Made by a program: the position numbers and the translations under genes | Notes under the pieces: generated by a model | Seen by the model: only the letters and a program-made list of their open reading frames with translations | Told to the model about the DNA's origin: nothing | Databases searched by the model: none | Source: Pomphorhynchus laevis | Lineage: Eukaryota; Acanthocephala; Palaeacanthocephala; Echinorhynchida; Pomphorhynchidae | Assembly (NCBI GenBank): GCA_012934845.2 | Contig: WNNJ02000599.1 | Span: 186,001-250,000, forward strand | Direction of reading: 5' to 3' | Length of the DNA: 64,000 nt | Shown here: positions 1-10,559 of the stretch, in pieces | How the letters are laid out: every line of letters starts with the position of its first letter | Position numbering within the stretch: position 1 is the stretch's first letter

Positions 1-457
1 TTCGAGACAGTATTACTTTGAGGGTCTTATGGGAGGTGCGAATATCTCGTTGGAGAATCAAATGTCCGATTACAATGGCTTTTGTAAAAGATTCCTGTTG
101 AGACCAAGATTCCCTATATATACGGGCAAGTTCTATTATAAAACGTTTCGACTCCGCACACCTAGGTAATCTGAAGAGATTTGGCTTCCAGTGAACCACT
201 TGCTCAAAGATGTCGGTAATCGAGAGTGTGATTGGAGTTTTGTCTGTTTCTCCCGTAGCTTTCTGGATTTGTGTCTGGTCGGCTCCTGACCTTACGGTGC
301 CGCTTATTGGGCAGCTGAGGATCTTGTTTCCGCAATTGGGAGCCCGGCAGTTACTGCATTTTGTATCGGTCTTTGCGCATCGGCATCCTTTACATTTCGC
401 TGCCGGTCCATTGCACGTGCAGCAAGGAGTTACCGAAGAGGGTTTCCCTCTAACCAT
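1..457 (-). CDS. N-terminus of RLE-type LINE polyprotein (copy 3, cut by window edge)
   Basis: Reading the minus strand from the ATG at 457, the frame stays open to the window edge (about 152 codons). It begins MVRGKPSS and then carries a Cys-rich block, CCTCNGPAAKC followed by KGCRCAKTDTKCSNC and RAPNCGN, which matches the N-termini of the LINEs at 17298 and 20699. Downstream, HWKPNLFRLPRCAESKRF aligns with KWKPNLSSLPQCNESRIF of the 17298 copy. The Cys block is probably a zinc-binding nucleic-acid-binding domain, somewhat like CXC (tesmin/TSO1) domains; that likeness is inference. No break is seen in the visible part. The reverse transcriptase and endonuclease would lie outside the window. 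Confidence 0.85.
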   Translation of the reverse strand, partial: MVRGKPSSVTPCCTCNGPAAKCKGCRCAKTDTKCSNCRAPNCGNKILSCPISGTVRSGADQTQIQKATGETDKTPITLSITDIFEQVVHWKPNLFRLPRCAESKRFIIELARIYRESWSQQESFTKAIVIGHLILQRDIRTSHKTLKVILSR

Positions 458-640
458 GCCGATTGTATTATCTCTGATTGTTGCGGCGGACTCGTTGATA
501 TTCCGTCTGCTAGACAGAGCCCCTGTATCCCGGGATGATCGCGTTTGTATAGACGAAGTTTCTCGGGAATGGGCAGTAGATACACACTTCCCTTTGTAGA
601 GAAACCAGAGCCCTTATACCCTGGGATGGTTTGTTAAACT
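458..640 (-). promoter_or_regulatory. 5-prime leader of RLE-type LINE copy 3 with repeated motif
   Basis: On the minus strand, CATCCCGGGATACAGGGGC ends near 515 and a second version, CATCCCAGGGTATAAGGGC, lies near 606-629, 91 bp apart. The 17298 element has the same motif upstream of its ATG (17222-17244). Repeated leader units are common in LINE 5-prime UTRs and may hold the internal promoter; that role is inferred. Confidence 0.55.
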
Positions 641-849
641 GTTAGTTTTCGTGCGAGTGTGTACCCCGGGAAGTACCCTGGGCGTACGATCCTTTATATT
701 TCCTTGCCCCTTACGCTCGCTTCGCTAGCTCTGTTATCAGAACGGTGCACATTGATTGTAATTTGTGTGTATATTAATTGTATTTATGTGTGTTTAAGCT
801 GTTAAATATTTTTGTTCTCATTTTCTGTTTGTCGAAATAATAATAATAC

Positions 850-2690
850 AACGTGACGATGGGAAATTCATAACTGATTCTTTGCAATTATCAAATATGT
901 TTGGAAATCATTTCCATTCTTTGAATCTTGACCATAAGGATGTGACAATGGGTGATCCGTGTACATTTAAATCGCCCGTAGATGACACCAGAGACCTCTT
1001 CCGATGTGATGATGTTCTCCAAGAGCTTCGGAAACTTAAATGCAAAGCAGGTGCGGGTCCAGATGGCTTACCGCCCGTATATCTGCGCAACATCGCTGAC
1101 ATAATATGTCATCCGCTTTACAATATTTTCTCTGCGTCTGTTGCTTTTGGCGTTGTTCCTTCTGATTGGCAGAATTCCATCATCTGTCCTATTTATAAAA
1201 AAGGGGATAGTTCGTCCATTGACAATTATAGGCCTATTAGTCTCACTTGCGTGTGTTGTTGTGTGCTAGAGAGATTGATTAAGCGACTAATAATAGAATT
1301 TCTAGAAAGATTTCAAATTTTGAACCCAGCACAGCATGGCTTATGAAAAGGTTATTCCACGACTACTAATCTTGTACATGCACGTGAAAATTGGTATCAC
1401 TATTATGATCAAGGTATACCAGTTGATGTCATTTTCTTTGATTTCTCAAAAGCGTTCGACTCAGTTAATCACACGCGTCTTATTGAGAAGTTGGAGCACA
1501 TTCATCTTGATAAGAGGATCATAAACTGGATTCGTGTATTCCTTTCCAACCGACAAAGTGTCGTACGAGTAAGTGAGTCGCTGTCGAGTCCATTTCCAAT
1601 GTTGTTAGATGTTTCACATGGAAGTGTATTAGATCCCATCTTATTCAGTCTTTATATCAACGATTTGATACCAAATATCAGTTCATTCAGTTTATTATAT
1701 GCAGATGATCTTGAAGTTTGGCGACCTATTATTTCCAATCTTGATAAAGAGCATTTACAAAGCGACGTCGACATTATATCCAATTGGTCTAAACGAAATC
1801 ACTTGAGGATCAATTCCGCTAAATGTACATGTATGCGTATGTCACGAAAACCATGTGATCATCTTGGAGGTGAATATTAGTTTGGTTCAATTAGTATCGA
1901 AAGAACCCACTCATATAAAGATTTGGGAGTTTGGGTTTGTGCTGACTTATCCACTCGAAAGCATTCAGACTACGTGTGTTGCATCACAAAACGCTTAATA
2001 GGACATACTCGTCGAGCTCTGATAGGCATAGATCCGTTATGTTACCATACCTTGGAGGTTAGTTTGGTTCAAATGAAAGAACCCACTCATATAAAGTTTT
2101 TTGGGTTTGTGCTTACGTGTGTTGCATCACAAAACGCTTAATAGGACATACTCGTCGAGCTCTGATAGGCATAGATCCGTTATGTTACCATACCTTAGCA
2201 AATGCGTTTTTCTTGAGCCATATCTTATACGCATCGCCAGCTTGTTATCCCGAAACTACTTATGAGCGTCGTGCATTGGAGAAATTGTTCAGATCAACAA
2301 CTAAATTAGTCTCAGGGCTGCATATTTTTGGCTACGCGAAACGCCTCCAGATATTAAATATGCCTTGTCTGCGATATATCCGTAACAAGCGAGATCTCTC
2401 TCTTGTTTGGAAAATTCTGCATACTAAAGATCATCCACTGTCACATATACTGCAACTGAGAGGTCAACCTTCTCTTCGCGGACACGTCCTGATGCTGAAA
2501 ACACAAAGGTACATGCATGCAGTTTCCTGCTTTGCCAAACGAGCCGTACGATCTTGGAATTCGCTTCAAAGTGCGACCGTTTTGTCGTCTACTGCTTTAA
2601 GTTTTTGCGCCCTACTGGATGATGACCCTTTCTCCTCAAGACAACGGTGAGATTTTCAGTAGTTCATCTGATGAGGGAGGGACAAATCGA
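850..2690 (+). mobile_element. 5-truncated CR1/Jockey-like LINE, reverse transcriptase region
   Basis: Coding similarity starts near 850 and covers most of a LINE reverse transcriptase. Landmarks are GAGPDGLPPVYLRN (about 1050-1090), PIYKKGD and NYRPISLT (about 1190-1245), motif A FFDFSKAFDSVNH (about 1433-1470), motif B as HGSVLDPILFSLYINDL (1618-1665) and motif C YADD (1697-1708). The C-terminal part (HILYASPACYPETTYERRA, WNSL) runs to about 2650. The frame changes near 1340 and near 1490 and the coding region is cut again after 1880, so the copy is dead. Motif B has lost the usual Gln and Gly of QGSVLGP. A local duplication sits at 1893-2200. No endonuclease domain is present, as expected of a 5-prime truncated copy. 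Confidence 0.85.
1893..2200 (+). repeat. Imperfect tandem duplication inside the LINE
   Basis: The stretch beginning TACGTGTGTTGCATCACAAA at 1971 recurs at 2114, an offset of 143 bp, and the preceding AGAACCCACTCATATAAAG is also doubled. The second copy lacks about 40 bp present in the first. It doubles part of the RT thumb coding region. Confidence 0.85.
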
Positions 2691-2804
2691 CTCTTATTCT
2701 TTTTATTCTTTTTATTTTGTGAAGCAACTTGTAAAGAGCCTCGGCTCAATTTGTTGTCAGTTAATAATATATTGTCAAAAATTGCTTTAAAGATTTATCT
2801 CCCG

Positions 2805-3304
2805 TTTGTGTTGTGCGTTTATATAATGCTCTTATAAGACCGATATTAGAATATGTGTCGCCAGCAGTCTTTCCGTGTACGCGCACAGAACTTGATCAAT
2901 TAGAGCTCATACTTCGACGGTTTACGAAATTATGTCCTCAGGTACGATATTTTCCCTATGAGGCACGAATAAAAAGTTTGAATATGCCGACAGTGCGTGA
3001 AAGGTTCCTTCTTTTCGACCTTCTAGCTATGTATCGACTAGTTAATAAAGATGAAAATTTTCCAGCAAATAGAGTTGAACTCAATGAACGGGATGGACGT
3101 AGAGGGCACTCGAAAGTACTAGTAGTACATGAGCACGGAAAATACCCTCGTCATTTCCGACTGTCCCATCGAGCGGTGAATGTTTGGAATCGTCTTCCAG
3201 TTGATGTCGTTGCGGTGCATACAATCAATGAATTTAAATCCAATATAAAGAACTGGATTCGAAATGAGAACGAGTGGTGGTTGCTGCAGTACCCATGGTT
3301 CTGA
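2805..3304 (+). mobile_element. C-terminal fragment of a second CR1/Jockey-like LINE
   Basis: An open frame of about 163 codons reads RLYNALIRPILEYVSPAVF, then LDQLELILRRFTKLC, and ends with VNVWNRLPVDVV followed by INEFKSNIKNW. This is the conserved region after the reverse transcriptase of CR1/Jockey/L2-type LINEs. It differs from the equivalent part of the element at 850-2690, so it is a separate insertion, truncated just after motif C. It ends with TGA at 3302-3304. The next 260 bp are probably its 3-prime UTR. Confidence 0.8.
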
Positions 3305-4617
3305 TATATATACTGAATGATTTTTTTGATTTTTTTTCTTGTATTAATTTGTTTTTTTGTGAGCGGTCAAAACATCCTTACGGCTATGACCTATAGTAAT
3401 AATAATATCATTCCATTCTTCTCTACACTCCAAATTATTCGACAAGTTACCTCCTCAGTTCCTTTCCTGTTACTGCTTCTCTTGCTTGAAATTCGCTCCC
3501 TTCGTACATCCGCTCGACTTCCTTGTTCATACTATTCAAAATTCGTTTGCGGGATAATTTTTTATTAGTTTGATTATTTACTTTATTCTTAATGGGCTTG
3601 TTAGCGCCGTTTGATTACATTTGCTACTCAAAAGAAATTTATTTTTTCTAAATTCTTACTGAAGTCAACTAAGCAGTGCAATAAAATGTTTTGGAATAGA
3701 CGTATGGATAATTTATTCTTAGATTTTACATTGAAATTTAGGCTTATCATTTATCATATTCCTTTAACTTTATTCACTATTCATTCCTAAAGACCAAATA
3801 AATACGATGCCACTTTTAGTTTAAATATTAATATATCTTTACTGTCTTTTTAGTATAAGTAATTTCTGGTCCTGAAATTTATTTGCTAAACTTATGAAAA
3901 TGGTAGCTTTTAAAAATCCTTGCATATATACTAAATAACACCGAATTTTTTCTGCACGAAAAAATAAAATAGATCCCTAATAATATATTAATAGATTAAA
4001 TTAATAGATTTAATTTATTAAAAATTTAAATATTTATTTTTTTAGAAAAAATAATAAATATTTAATATCAAGAATTAAAAATGGAAAATTTTTGTTCCAC
4101 GTAGTTAATTGTATATTTATACTAGATAAACAGCAGTTAAGAAATCGCTGGCTTCAAATGTCATCTATTAGATCGCATGCGTTTTATAAACTTTTTATTC
4201 AGAGAATAAAATAAAATAAAGTTTAATAATTTCCTTAAAATGTGTATGCTAAATTAAAATTTCTATTAGATTGATCTTGTTAGAGTAAACGCTATACCAA
4301 AATATTTGCAAAATGTATGTTAAAAGATACGTTTATCACATGCGGGTTACATCATATGCAAACAAATTCCATTAAATATACCAAAATTATGCTTCAAATT
4401 ACAGTTTAGCAAAAAAGAACAAAAATATTAAGTATATTTTTTAATAAAAATGATCAGTTCGGATAATTGAATTTACGGATTTTGTACAATATAAAAATTT
4501 AAAAATGAATATTTTAATCATTTTTTTATAATTAAGAAAATATTTACCATCAAAATATTATGCGAATAAGTCGCAACTTAAAGCTGATATAAATGGTATC
4601 GAACAAAAATAAATAAT

Positions 4618-4812
4618 TTATTTACTGGTACAACGTCTGCTATTTATTAGTCCATTCATAGAAATTGACTTTTATCTTAAATTTAGATTTTTTATTTTAG
4701 CTTAATATAAATATAAATTGTATAAAACCTTATATAATTATTTATTATTTATTTTTATTTATTTATCGTATAAAATACGTAGACTTAGTTAACTGATCTG
4801 ATTTGTTCATAA
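4618..4812 (+). repeat. Dispersed repeat R1, copy
   Basis: Begins with GGTACAACGTCTGCTATTTA and ends with ACGTAGACTTAGTTAACTGA. The same series of words recurs at 5692-5918, 38100-38715, 38930-39430 and 42012-42262. It has no coding potential and no evident terminal inverted repeats; it is probably a non-autonomous element or the end of a larger one. Confidence 0.75.
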
Positions 4813-5184
4813 CTGTTTAATAATGTATTTAAATAATATGTACTGATTTTTTATATGTACTGATTTGTTATTTAATCAGTATTTACTGATTTGTTATGTA
4901 TTTACACTGTTAAATGCATTTAACTCTAATAATGTTTATTCAGTAAGTGAACAAATTTAAAAAAGTAATAATTTATTATTAATTAATAAATAATTAAAAA
5001 ATCAATTTATTAATAATACATTAAGTTATTGTTAATTATAGTTAGCATTTTATCGCATATAATTCGTTCTTCATTTTAATTCAATATAATTTATATAAAA
5101 TCTTATAAAAATTATTTATAATTATTATCTAATTATTTAATTTTGATCTATTGATTTATTATTTCATAATTTTTTATTATTTTT

Positions 5185-5510
5185 ATAATTATATTAAATA
5201 CGTACACTCAGTTAGCTGAATTGATTCGCTAGTAACCACTAGCATCTAAAGAAATTTACATAAAAATGAACAAGAAAAAATCACATAAATAAAGTTAAAA
5301 GCGAACTTCCTATAAATACAAGATTATATAAAATATTGACGAACGATGAGGTTAAATTGAAAAACAAAATTATTTTTTTATTTCGGCAGTAAGTACTATT
5401 CAGAAATTAGAAGTGTTTCTAAATGCTTACAACTTCTGAAGATGCTAGTAGTTACTCACTAATCAATTCTGCTAACTGAGTATACGTATTTAATATAATT
5501 ATAAAATCAA
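5185..5510. repeat. Foldback element built on R1 ends
   Basis: The left arm (AAATACGTACACTCAGTTAG onward) and the right arm, which reads in reverse as CAATTCTGCTAACTGAGTAT at about 5464, are inverted copies of each other over roughly 70 bp with a spacer of about 170 bp. The right arm contains CTTCTGAAGATGCTAGTAG, a decayed form of the hammerhead-like module described in the findings. Confidence 0.6.
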
Positions 5511-5691
5511 AAAATAAATAAAAATAAATAAATAAAAATAAAAATAAATAAATAAAAATAATAAAATAAATAAATGCTAATAAATGAATGAATTAATAAA
5601 TGGTAATTAATAAATATTAATTTATAAATATAAATTCATATTTATTTATTATAAATATAAATTAATCATTAATAAATGCTAATTTACTGAT

Positions 5692-5918
5692 ACAAATTCT
5701 GTTATTTATTAGTAAATTCATTAAAATTGAATTTATTTTAAATTTCAATTTTTATTTTAACTTGAAATACGTTATAAATAATCTTATAAAAATTATTTAA
5801 TGATTTATTATCTAATTTAGTTGTTTTTATTTATTTATTTTTATTTATTTATTTTTATTTATTTTTTGATTTTATAATTATATTAAAAAATATAACGTAA
5901 ACTCAGTTAGCAAATTTG
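5692..5918 (+). repeat. Dispersed repeat R1, copy
   Basis: A diverged copy with GATACAAATTCTGTTATTTA near the start and AACGTAAACTCAGTTAGC at the end, and an ATTTATTT-rich middle. It ends about 220 bp upstream of the SPCS2 start codon. Confidence 0.65.
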
Positions 5919-6135
5919 ATTTTTCGTACTAGTAGATCTTATCAGTGTCATTTTGAATAAACCTTTTTACCCATTTTCAGTTCTTTCCAGCAAACCACTT
6001 TTATAAAAATGCACACCTTCTTTTTAAAAAACTTATTCAGTATTCTCAGATCTATTGATCATACTAAGTATATGTTTCTTATTTAATCAAATACACTTTT
6101 ATGTATTAAATTTTAAGAGAAATTTTTTATTCTAG

Positions 6136-6795
6136 ATGTCTTCGAAGAAGGGCTCAGCTAATAAACCTATAAATGTTTGGGATACTAATGCAGCTCGTAA
6201 TAAACTAGAGGATAAAATGCGTGAAATACTTACAATCGACCATGATATAATCGAATATTATACAATTTTTAATATTCGCATAATGCTGTCAATACTAACG
6301 GTATGTTTTCCTGCATTTGCCTTTGTGTATGAAAAAATGCATCCTTATCCAGAATCAAAAACTGTACTTATTATTTGCGTAGTATCCTACTTTGTATTAA
6401 TGTTTTTGTTGACCGCATTCATGTACTTTATCGAGAAACAGTGTTTCTTTCAAGGAAAGCTATTTATTTTGCCTCAACTAACAAATATGTCTGCCACAGA
6501 GGACTTCATTAATGACGATGATGTTAGTGGTAAAATGGAGAATGAACATACTATGAATTCTGCTCAATTCATATGTTTCGATCTTCGCTCAAAGATTAAG
6601 CGTTTTGATCCCACTTATACTCTAAACATAAACATTAATCAGAAACCTAAGCAAAGTTTTGTGGTAGAATTTCCTATTAGCGACGTATTCCAGTTGTCCG
6701 GGTTTCTATGCGAAGATAAACTACGTCATATCGTCAATAAATTTATCAAGCAAATTGAAAGCCGGTATCACGAAGCAAAAACAAAGACTGATTGA
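6136..6795 (+). CDS. SPCS2: Signal peptidase complex subunit 2 (SPCS2, Spc25-like)
   Basis: A 219-codon uninterrupted frame, close to the family's usual 190-230 residues. SPCS2 is a non-catalytic subunit of the ER signal peptidase complex, which removes signal peptides from proteins entering the ER. The N-terminus has the family pattern INVWDTNAARNKLEDKMREI, followed by two membrane segments at about residues 50-68 (IMLSILTVCFPAFAFVY) and 78-98 (VLIICVVSYFVLMFLLTAF) joined by the short loop EKMHPYPESK, a hallmark of this family. A soluble cytosolic C-terminal domain follows (PTYTLNININ, FPISDVFQLSGFL). An acceptor-like TTTTTATTCTAG ends at the base before ATG, so an upstream non-coding exon or a trans-spliced leader is possible. 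AATAAA lies at 6918-6923. No frame break is seen and the gene looks functional. Confidence 0.93.
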   Translation: MSSKKGSANKPINVWDTNAARNKLEDKMREILTIDHDIIEYYTIFNIRIMLSILTVCFPAFAFVYEKMHPYPESKTVLIICVVSYFVLMFLLTAFMYFIEKQCFFQGKLFILPQLTNMSATEDFINDDDVSGKMENEHTMNSAQFICFDLRSKIKRFDPTYTLNININQKPKQSFVVEFPISDVFQLSGFLCEDKLRHIVNKFIKQIESRYHEAKTKTD

Positions 6796-6917
6796 TTAAT
6801 ATACATCTTTCTCTTCTGTGAACAGACAAAAAGTAAAACTTTTTAAAAAACATTTTACTCGTACGAATTTTTACACTTGTTGAATATTTTTGATGAGTAA
6901 GTTTTTTGTTATAACAA

Positions 6918-6923
6918 AATAAA
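6918..6923 (+). terminator. Probable polyadenylation signal of SPCS2
   Basis: AATAAA lies 123 bp after the stop codon of the SPCS2 frame, the first such hexamer downstream. In AT-rich DNA it could arise by chance. Confidence 0.45.
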
Positions 6924-7417
6924 ACTGTATAATAGGTTCAAAAAATAACTATAACAAAACAAGGATGTTAATTCGATGTCTGTAGAACAAAATAGATTCG
7001 ACTCGCCTTATTGCGATGCTTACCAGTAGAACATCAACGAGCCTTTTTGAATATACTTGTAAAAAAATATTTTTTCAAATAACTCGTTTTCTATAATTTC
7101 CTATTTTTTGGAGTAATTCATAACTATTTGTCGCCGAACAATAAGTAATGAGTAAAGTTTTTGAGCTATTTTTAAATTTGTTAATATACCATTTTTAGTT
7201 TCTTACAGGCAAATGTGCCACTTCTTAAGAGAATAGACTTGATTTCACTTGAGCTGATAAAAATATGAGTTAAAAATAAATATTTTTATTTTGGTTTACA
7301 TAAACGTATTTTTAACTAATGGTTCAACAAAACTGATTCTATACTGCAAGTAATGTTTAACTATAAATATTTAAAATAATCGAGATTTGGTTCATTTCAA
7401 TGTGAGCTTTCTTGAGG

Positions 7418-7730
7418 TTGATGGACATTATAGACACGAGTAATTTGCTGTAGAAATTAAAATAATGCTCAGTCGAAATATCGGACGCTGCCTAAAAGAG
7501 CGACATAGGACCCTCGTTCAACGTCCTACCTATTTCAAAAAATTTGTATGGCCGTGCAGCGTGAAAACGTAGTATGCGTTTTGGTCACGGCACAATAGGA
7601 GATTTATTTTTTAATAATGCTAGCTTTCGACGATAACGTCCTTATCAAGTTTGATAAGTATGCTATCGTCGAAAGCTAGCTTTATTTTATTTTCCAAAAT
7701 AAATTACTCTTGTCTATAATGTCCATCAAT
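7418..7730. mobile_element. MITE-like element with ~30-bp terminal inverted repeats
   Basis: The left end TTGATGGACATTATAGACAC (7419 onward) is the reverse complement, with one or two mismatches, of the right end at 7701-7729. Length is about 313 bp and there is no coding potential. The interior ends in a strong hairpin, TAGCTTTCGACGATA against TATCGTCGAAAGCTA (about 7620-7679). A second copy of the right end lies at 7961-7990, beyond the palindromic array. Confidence 0.75.
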
Positions 7731-7991
7731 GTCGACGATAGCGTCCTTATCAACGTCCTTTCGACGATAAGGACTTATCGTCCTTTCGACGATAAGGACT
7801 TATCGTCCTTTCGACGATAAGGACTTATCGTCCTTTCGACGATAAGGACTTATCGTCCTTTCGACGATAAGGACTTATCGTCCTTTCGACGATAGCGTCC
7901 TTATCAAGTTTGATAAGTATGCTATCGTCGAAAGCTAGCTTTATTTTATTTTCCAAAATTAAATACTCTTGTCTATAATGTCCATCAATGT
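7731..7991. repeat. 25-bp palindromic tandem array with duplicated MITE end
   Basis: The 25-bp unit starts with TCGACGATAAGGACTTATCG at 7761, 7786, 7811, 7836 and 7861, with a variant sixth at 7886. Each unit contains GACGATAAG-GA-CTTATCGTC, a palindrome with 9-bp arms. The array expands the hairpin of the neighbouring MITE (7418-7730) and is followed by another copy of that MITE's right end, so it arose by amplification inside the element. Confidence 0.9.
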
Positions 7992-9075
7992 CAAAAAAAC
8001 ATTTTAAAATAAATATTTTAAATATTTTAAAAATATTGCTTATACATTAGCTGTAATGTATAACATATATAGCTGTAATGTACATCATATTGTGATGATG
8101 TTAATTAGTAAATTGAGTACAATTTGTGGCTATCATCATTTTGTAATATAAATATGGGCATAATCGTTTTCTTTATTCTAGTCTATTACAGGTGATATTC
8201 TATAAAATTAATATAAATTGATTAAATACCCAATAAAGTTGTAATCTTCTATTAATTCAATTAAAATTATAACAAAACTATTGATTGAGCATCAATATCA
8301 ATTGAAATATTTATATTTATTATAGTATTTAATAACATTAAATATACTATATTTAAATATGTTAAATAAGTATATTAAATAAATAAATTATATAATATAA
8401 ATATATTAAAATGTTTGCAACTCGCTTAATTAAAATGTTTTTTTAATGTTTACTAAAATTGAAACCATTAGTAAGATGTTTGAAACTCGCAGGTATGATT
8501 AATATTTTTGCACAAAAGTCGCATAGTGTAATATATCAAATTTTACAGTGTTTGAGTTTCTAATATCTCGATTATCCTGCGAGATAACAGTAAAAATAAT
8601 TTTATTTCACAGGAGCATGGAAATTTTGTTATGACTACATTATAAGTTCTTAAACTAATAAAAAAAATTTTAATAACAACACATTTTGTAATTAATTCAA
8701 TTAATTACATTAATTGAATTAATTTAATTAAGAAACTACGTTAATTTTAAAAGTAATACATTAATTATGTTGGAACTACATTAAAAATACACATCAATAA
8801 TATATTAACTACATAAAATACAAACTACTTTGAATAGTAGCAGGCATAGGTGATGCCACCAAAAGTAGATTGAATTGAATATCATCTCATATGGCAACAA
8901 AATCCCCAGAATGATATGGAAATTATATTAGAAAATTTAAATGTGACATTTCGATCAAAATTTCAAATGCGTTGTATTTCACGTTAAGAAGAAATAAATG
9001 AAATAAATATATTTGAAATTACATTATTAATGCTATTAATGTTATTAATGTTAGTAATACAAAACGTCCCTGAAA
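7992..9075. other. Gene-free AT-rich stretch
   Basis: Simple AT-rich sequence with TTAATT and AATTAA runs (about 8690-8740). No gene, RNA or element end was recognised. Confidence 0.6.
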
Positions 9076-9185
9076 AGTACCTGAAAAAAATCTGAGATAA
9101 ATAACATACAATCGTCCAGCTGGTAAAAAGTTTTTTTGGTTATTAATACTTACAAACTGATTACTACTGAAAATCGGCCGTAACA

Positions 9186-10410
9186 ATGAAACCGTTAAAA
9201 CCGCAGCAAGATCCTTACAAGAAAAAGGAAACCGACGGAATAAAGAAACCGACATTGTCCTTTATAAACGAGGAGCTGAGTAAATCCAACTTTGAGATAA
9301 ACGTCTGTGAAATCTCAGTATTTTGGAAAAAGACAGAGAGGCGATGTTGTGCTTGAAATGGTTTATCTGCCGTGTGCAAGAGCTGCCAGTGCTGTCGCAT
9401 TGGACGTTCGTGCATTGACTGTTTAGCATCAGACTGCACAAACTGCTCTAAATCCCAAGACATATTGATTTCATTGTCGTATCAACATTCGTTAAACACC
9501 CAAATTTTTCAGCATTCTTCTACATCTCAACTTCCATCAATGTCTTTACAAAAATTAAATATCCATGATGATACATGTAAAGATAGATCATTACACGAAG
9601 TGCAATGCTCTACACCCAATTGTCCAGCTTACGTGCCTATATGGCTACCGAGACTCATCCCCCTACCGCCTTCCTTCAGCAACAATCGTATTGTTGCTTT
9701 TGTTCCGCAAAAATTATTGATCAAAATTTTATTGAACTTTCCAATTTACGAACCCAAATAAACCAACTAGAAGATAAACTAGTATGTCTTGATGTTAAAA
9801 TACCAAGTAAATCTTCTTCCCTTGTATTATGTCAATTTCAAACCGACATTCAATCACTCCAGTATCAAATACAAAATCCTTCAACTATAACAAAAGCTGA
9901 AATCAATAACGTCGCACTTAGATCATTTTCTCAGATCCCCAAATTCGCCGTTCCTTCTTTAGTACGCCATCAACTCATTCGATCCCTTCAATCTTCATCG
10001 AATTCATAAGATTCTAACTATTCTGTCAATGTTGAACTTTTTAAAGCTATAAAGGAGGATTATTGGAAGTTACGAAATGTCATAGTAAGGGGTCTTCCAT
10101 CTGGAAATGATGAATCAGAAATTCCAAACCTATTTGTCGAATTAGGTCTCAGTGTCGATGAAATTCGCAAAGCCACATTCAGTCGTCTTGTTGCAAAAAA
10201 TGAATACTATCCTCCCTATGTATGCTTCGCACTAACTTCAGAATTAGTACAAAAGGTTATTAAAACGGCACAGCGGCTAAGAACAAATGTTTCTCCACAG
10301 TCTGTTTATGTAAATTCCGACCTCTCCAAAGACGATTGAGCACGAGCATTTAAACGTCGTCATGATCTTCTGCTGACGCAGGAAGTTTATCAATATGACT
10401 ACCAATAGCC
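9186..10410 (+). pseudogene. LINE ORF1: Cys-rich domain, coiled coil, RRM-like domain (broken)
   Basis: From ATG 9186 the frame reads MKPLKPQQDPYKKK and reaches a Cys-rich block at about 9345-9450: RRCCA, a TGA where related elements have a Cys codon, NGLSAVCKSCQCC, then CIDCLASDCTNC. After a frame change near 9600 a likely coiled coil follows (LRTQINQLEDKLVCLDVKI, about 9755-9810). At 10020-10340 comes an RRM-like ORF1p domain: LRNVIVRGLPSG, a region rich in conserved hydrophobic positions, and VYVNSDLSKDD. LINE ORF1 proteins bind RNA and act as chaperones. The Cys block matches that of the RLE-type LINEs in this window, which is unexpected for an element with an AP endonuclease. Confidence 0.72.
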
Positions 10411-10559
10411 TCTGTGATGTCTTCATTTTCTATCACGAACATAGAAGAAAGTCAAAATCTCTTCCACTGAACGCTCTTCTAATTCTAAATTGACAAATTA
10501 TCTGTATAACATCGATAATCACCTGATAACATGTAATCAATCTTATTAACCATTAAATA

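Larger units (their letters stand above)
3570..6130. other. Gene-free AT-rich stretch with R1 repeats and a foldback
   Basis: Very AT-rich DNA without a supported gene. It holds R1 repeat copies (listed separately), ATAAATAA/ATTTATTT runs at 5515-5580 and 5825-5870, and the foldback at 5185-5510. No exon with coding character was found. Confidence 0.7.

Noticed and set aside
210-599. Plus-strand open frame near the window start
   Set aside because: It is the shadow of the minus-strand Cys-rich LINE frame, which has clear relatives at 17298 and 20699.
7761-7910. Regular 25-bp repeats that could suggest a CRISPR array
   Set aside because: There are no unique spacers; units are directly adjacent, and the setting is an animal genome.
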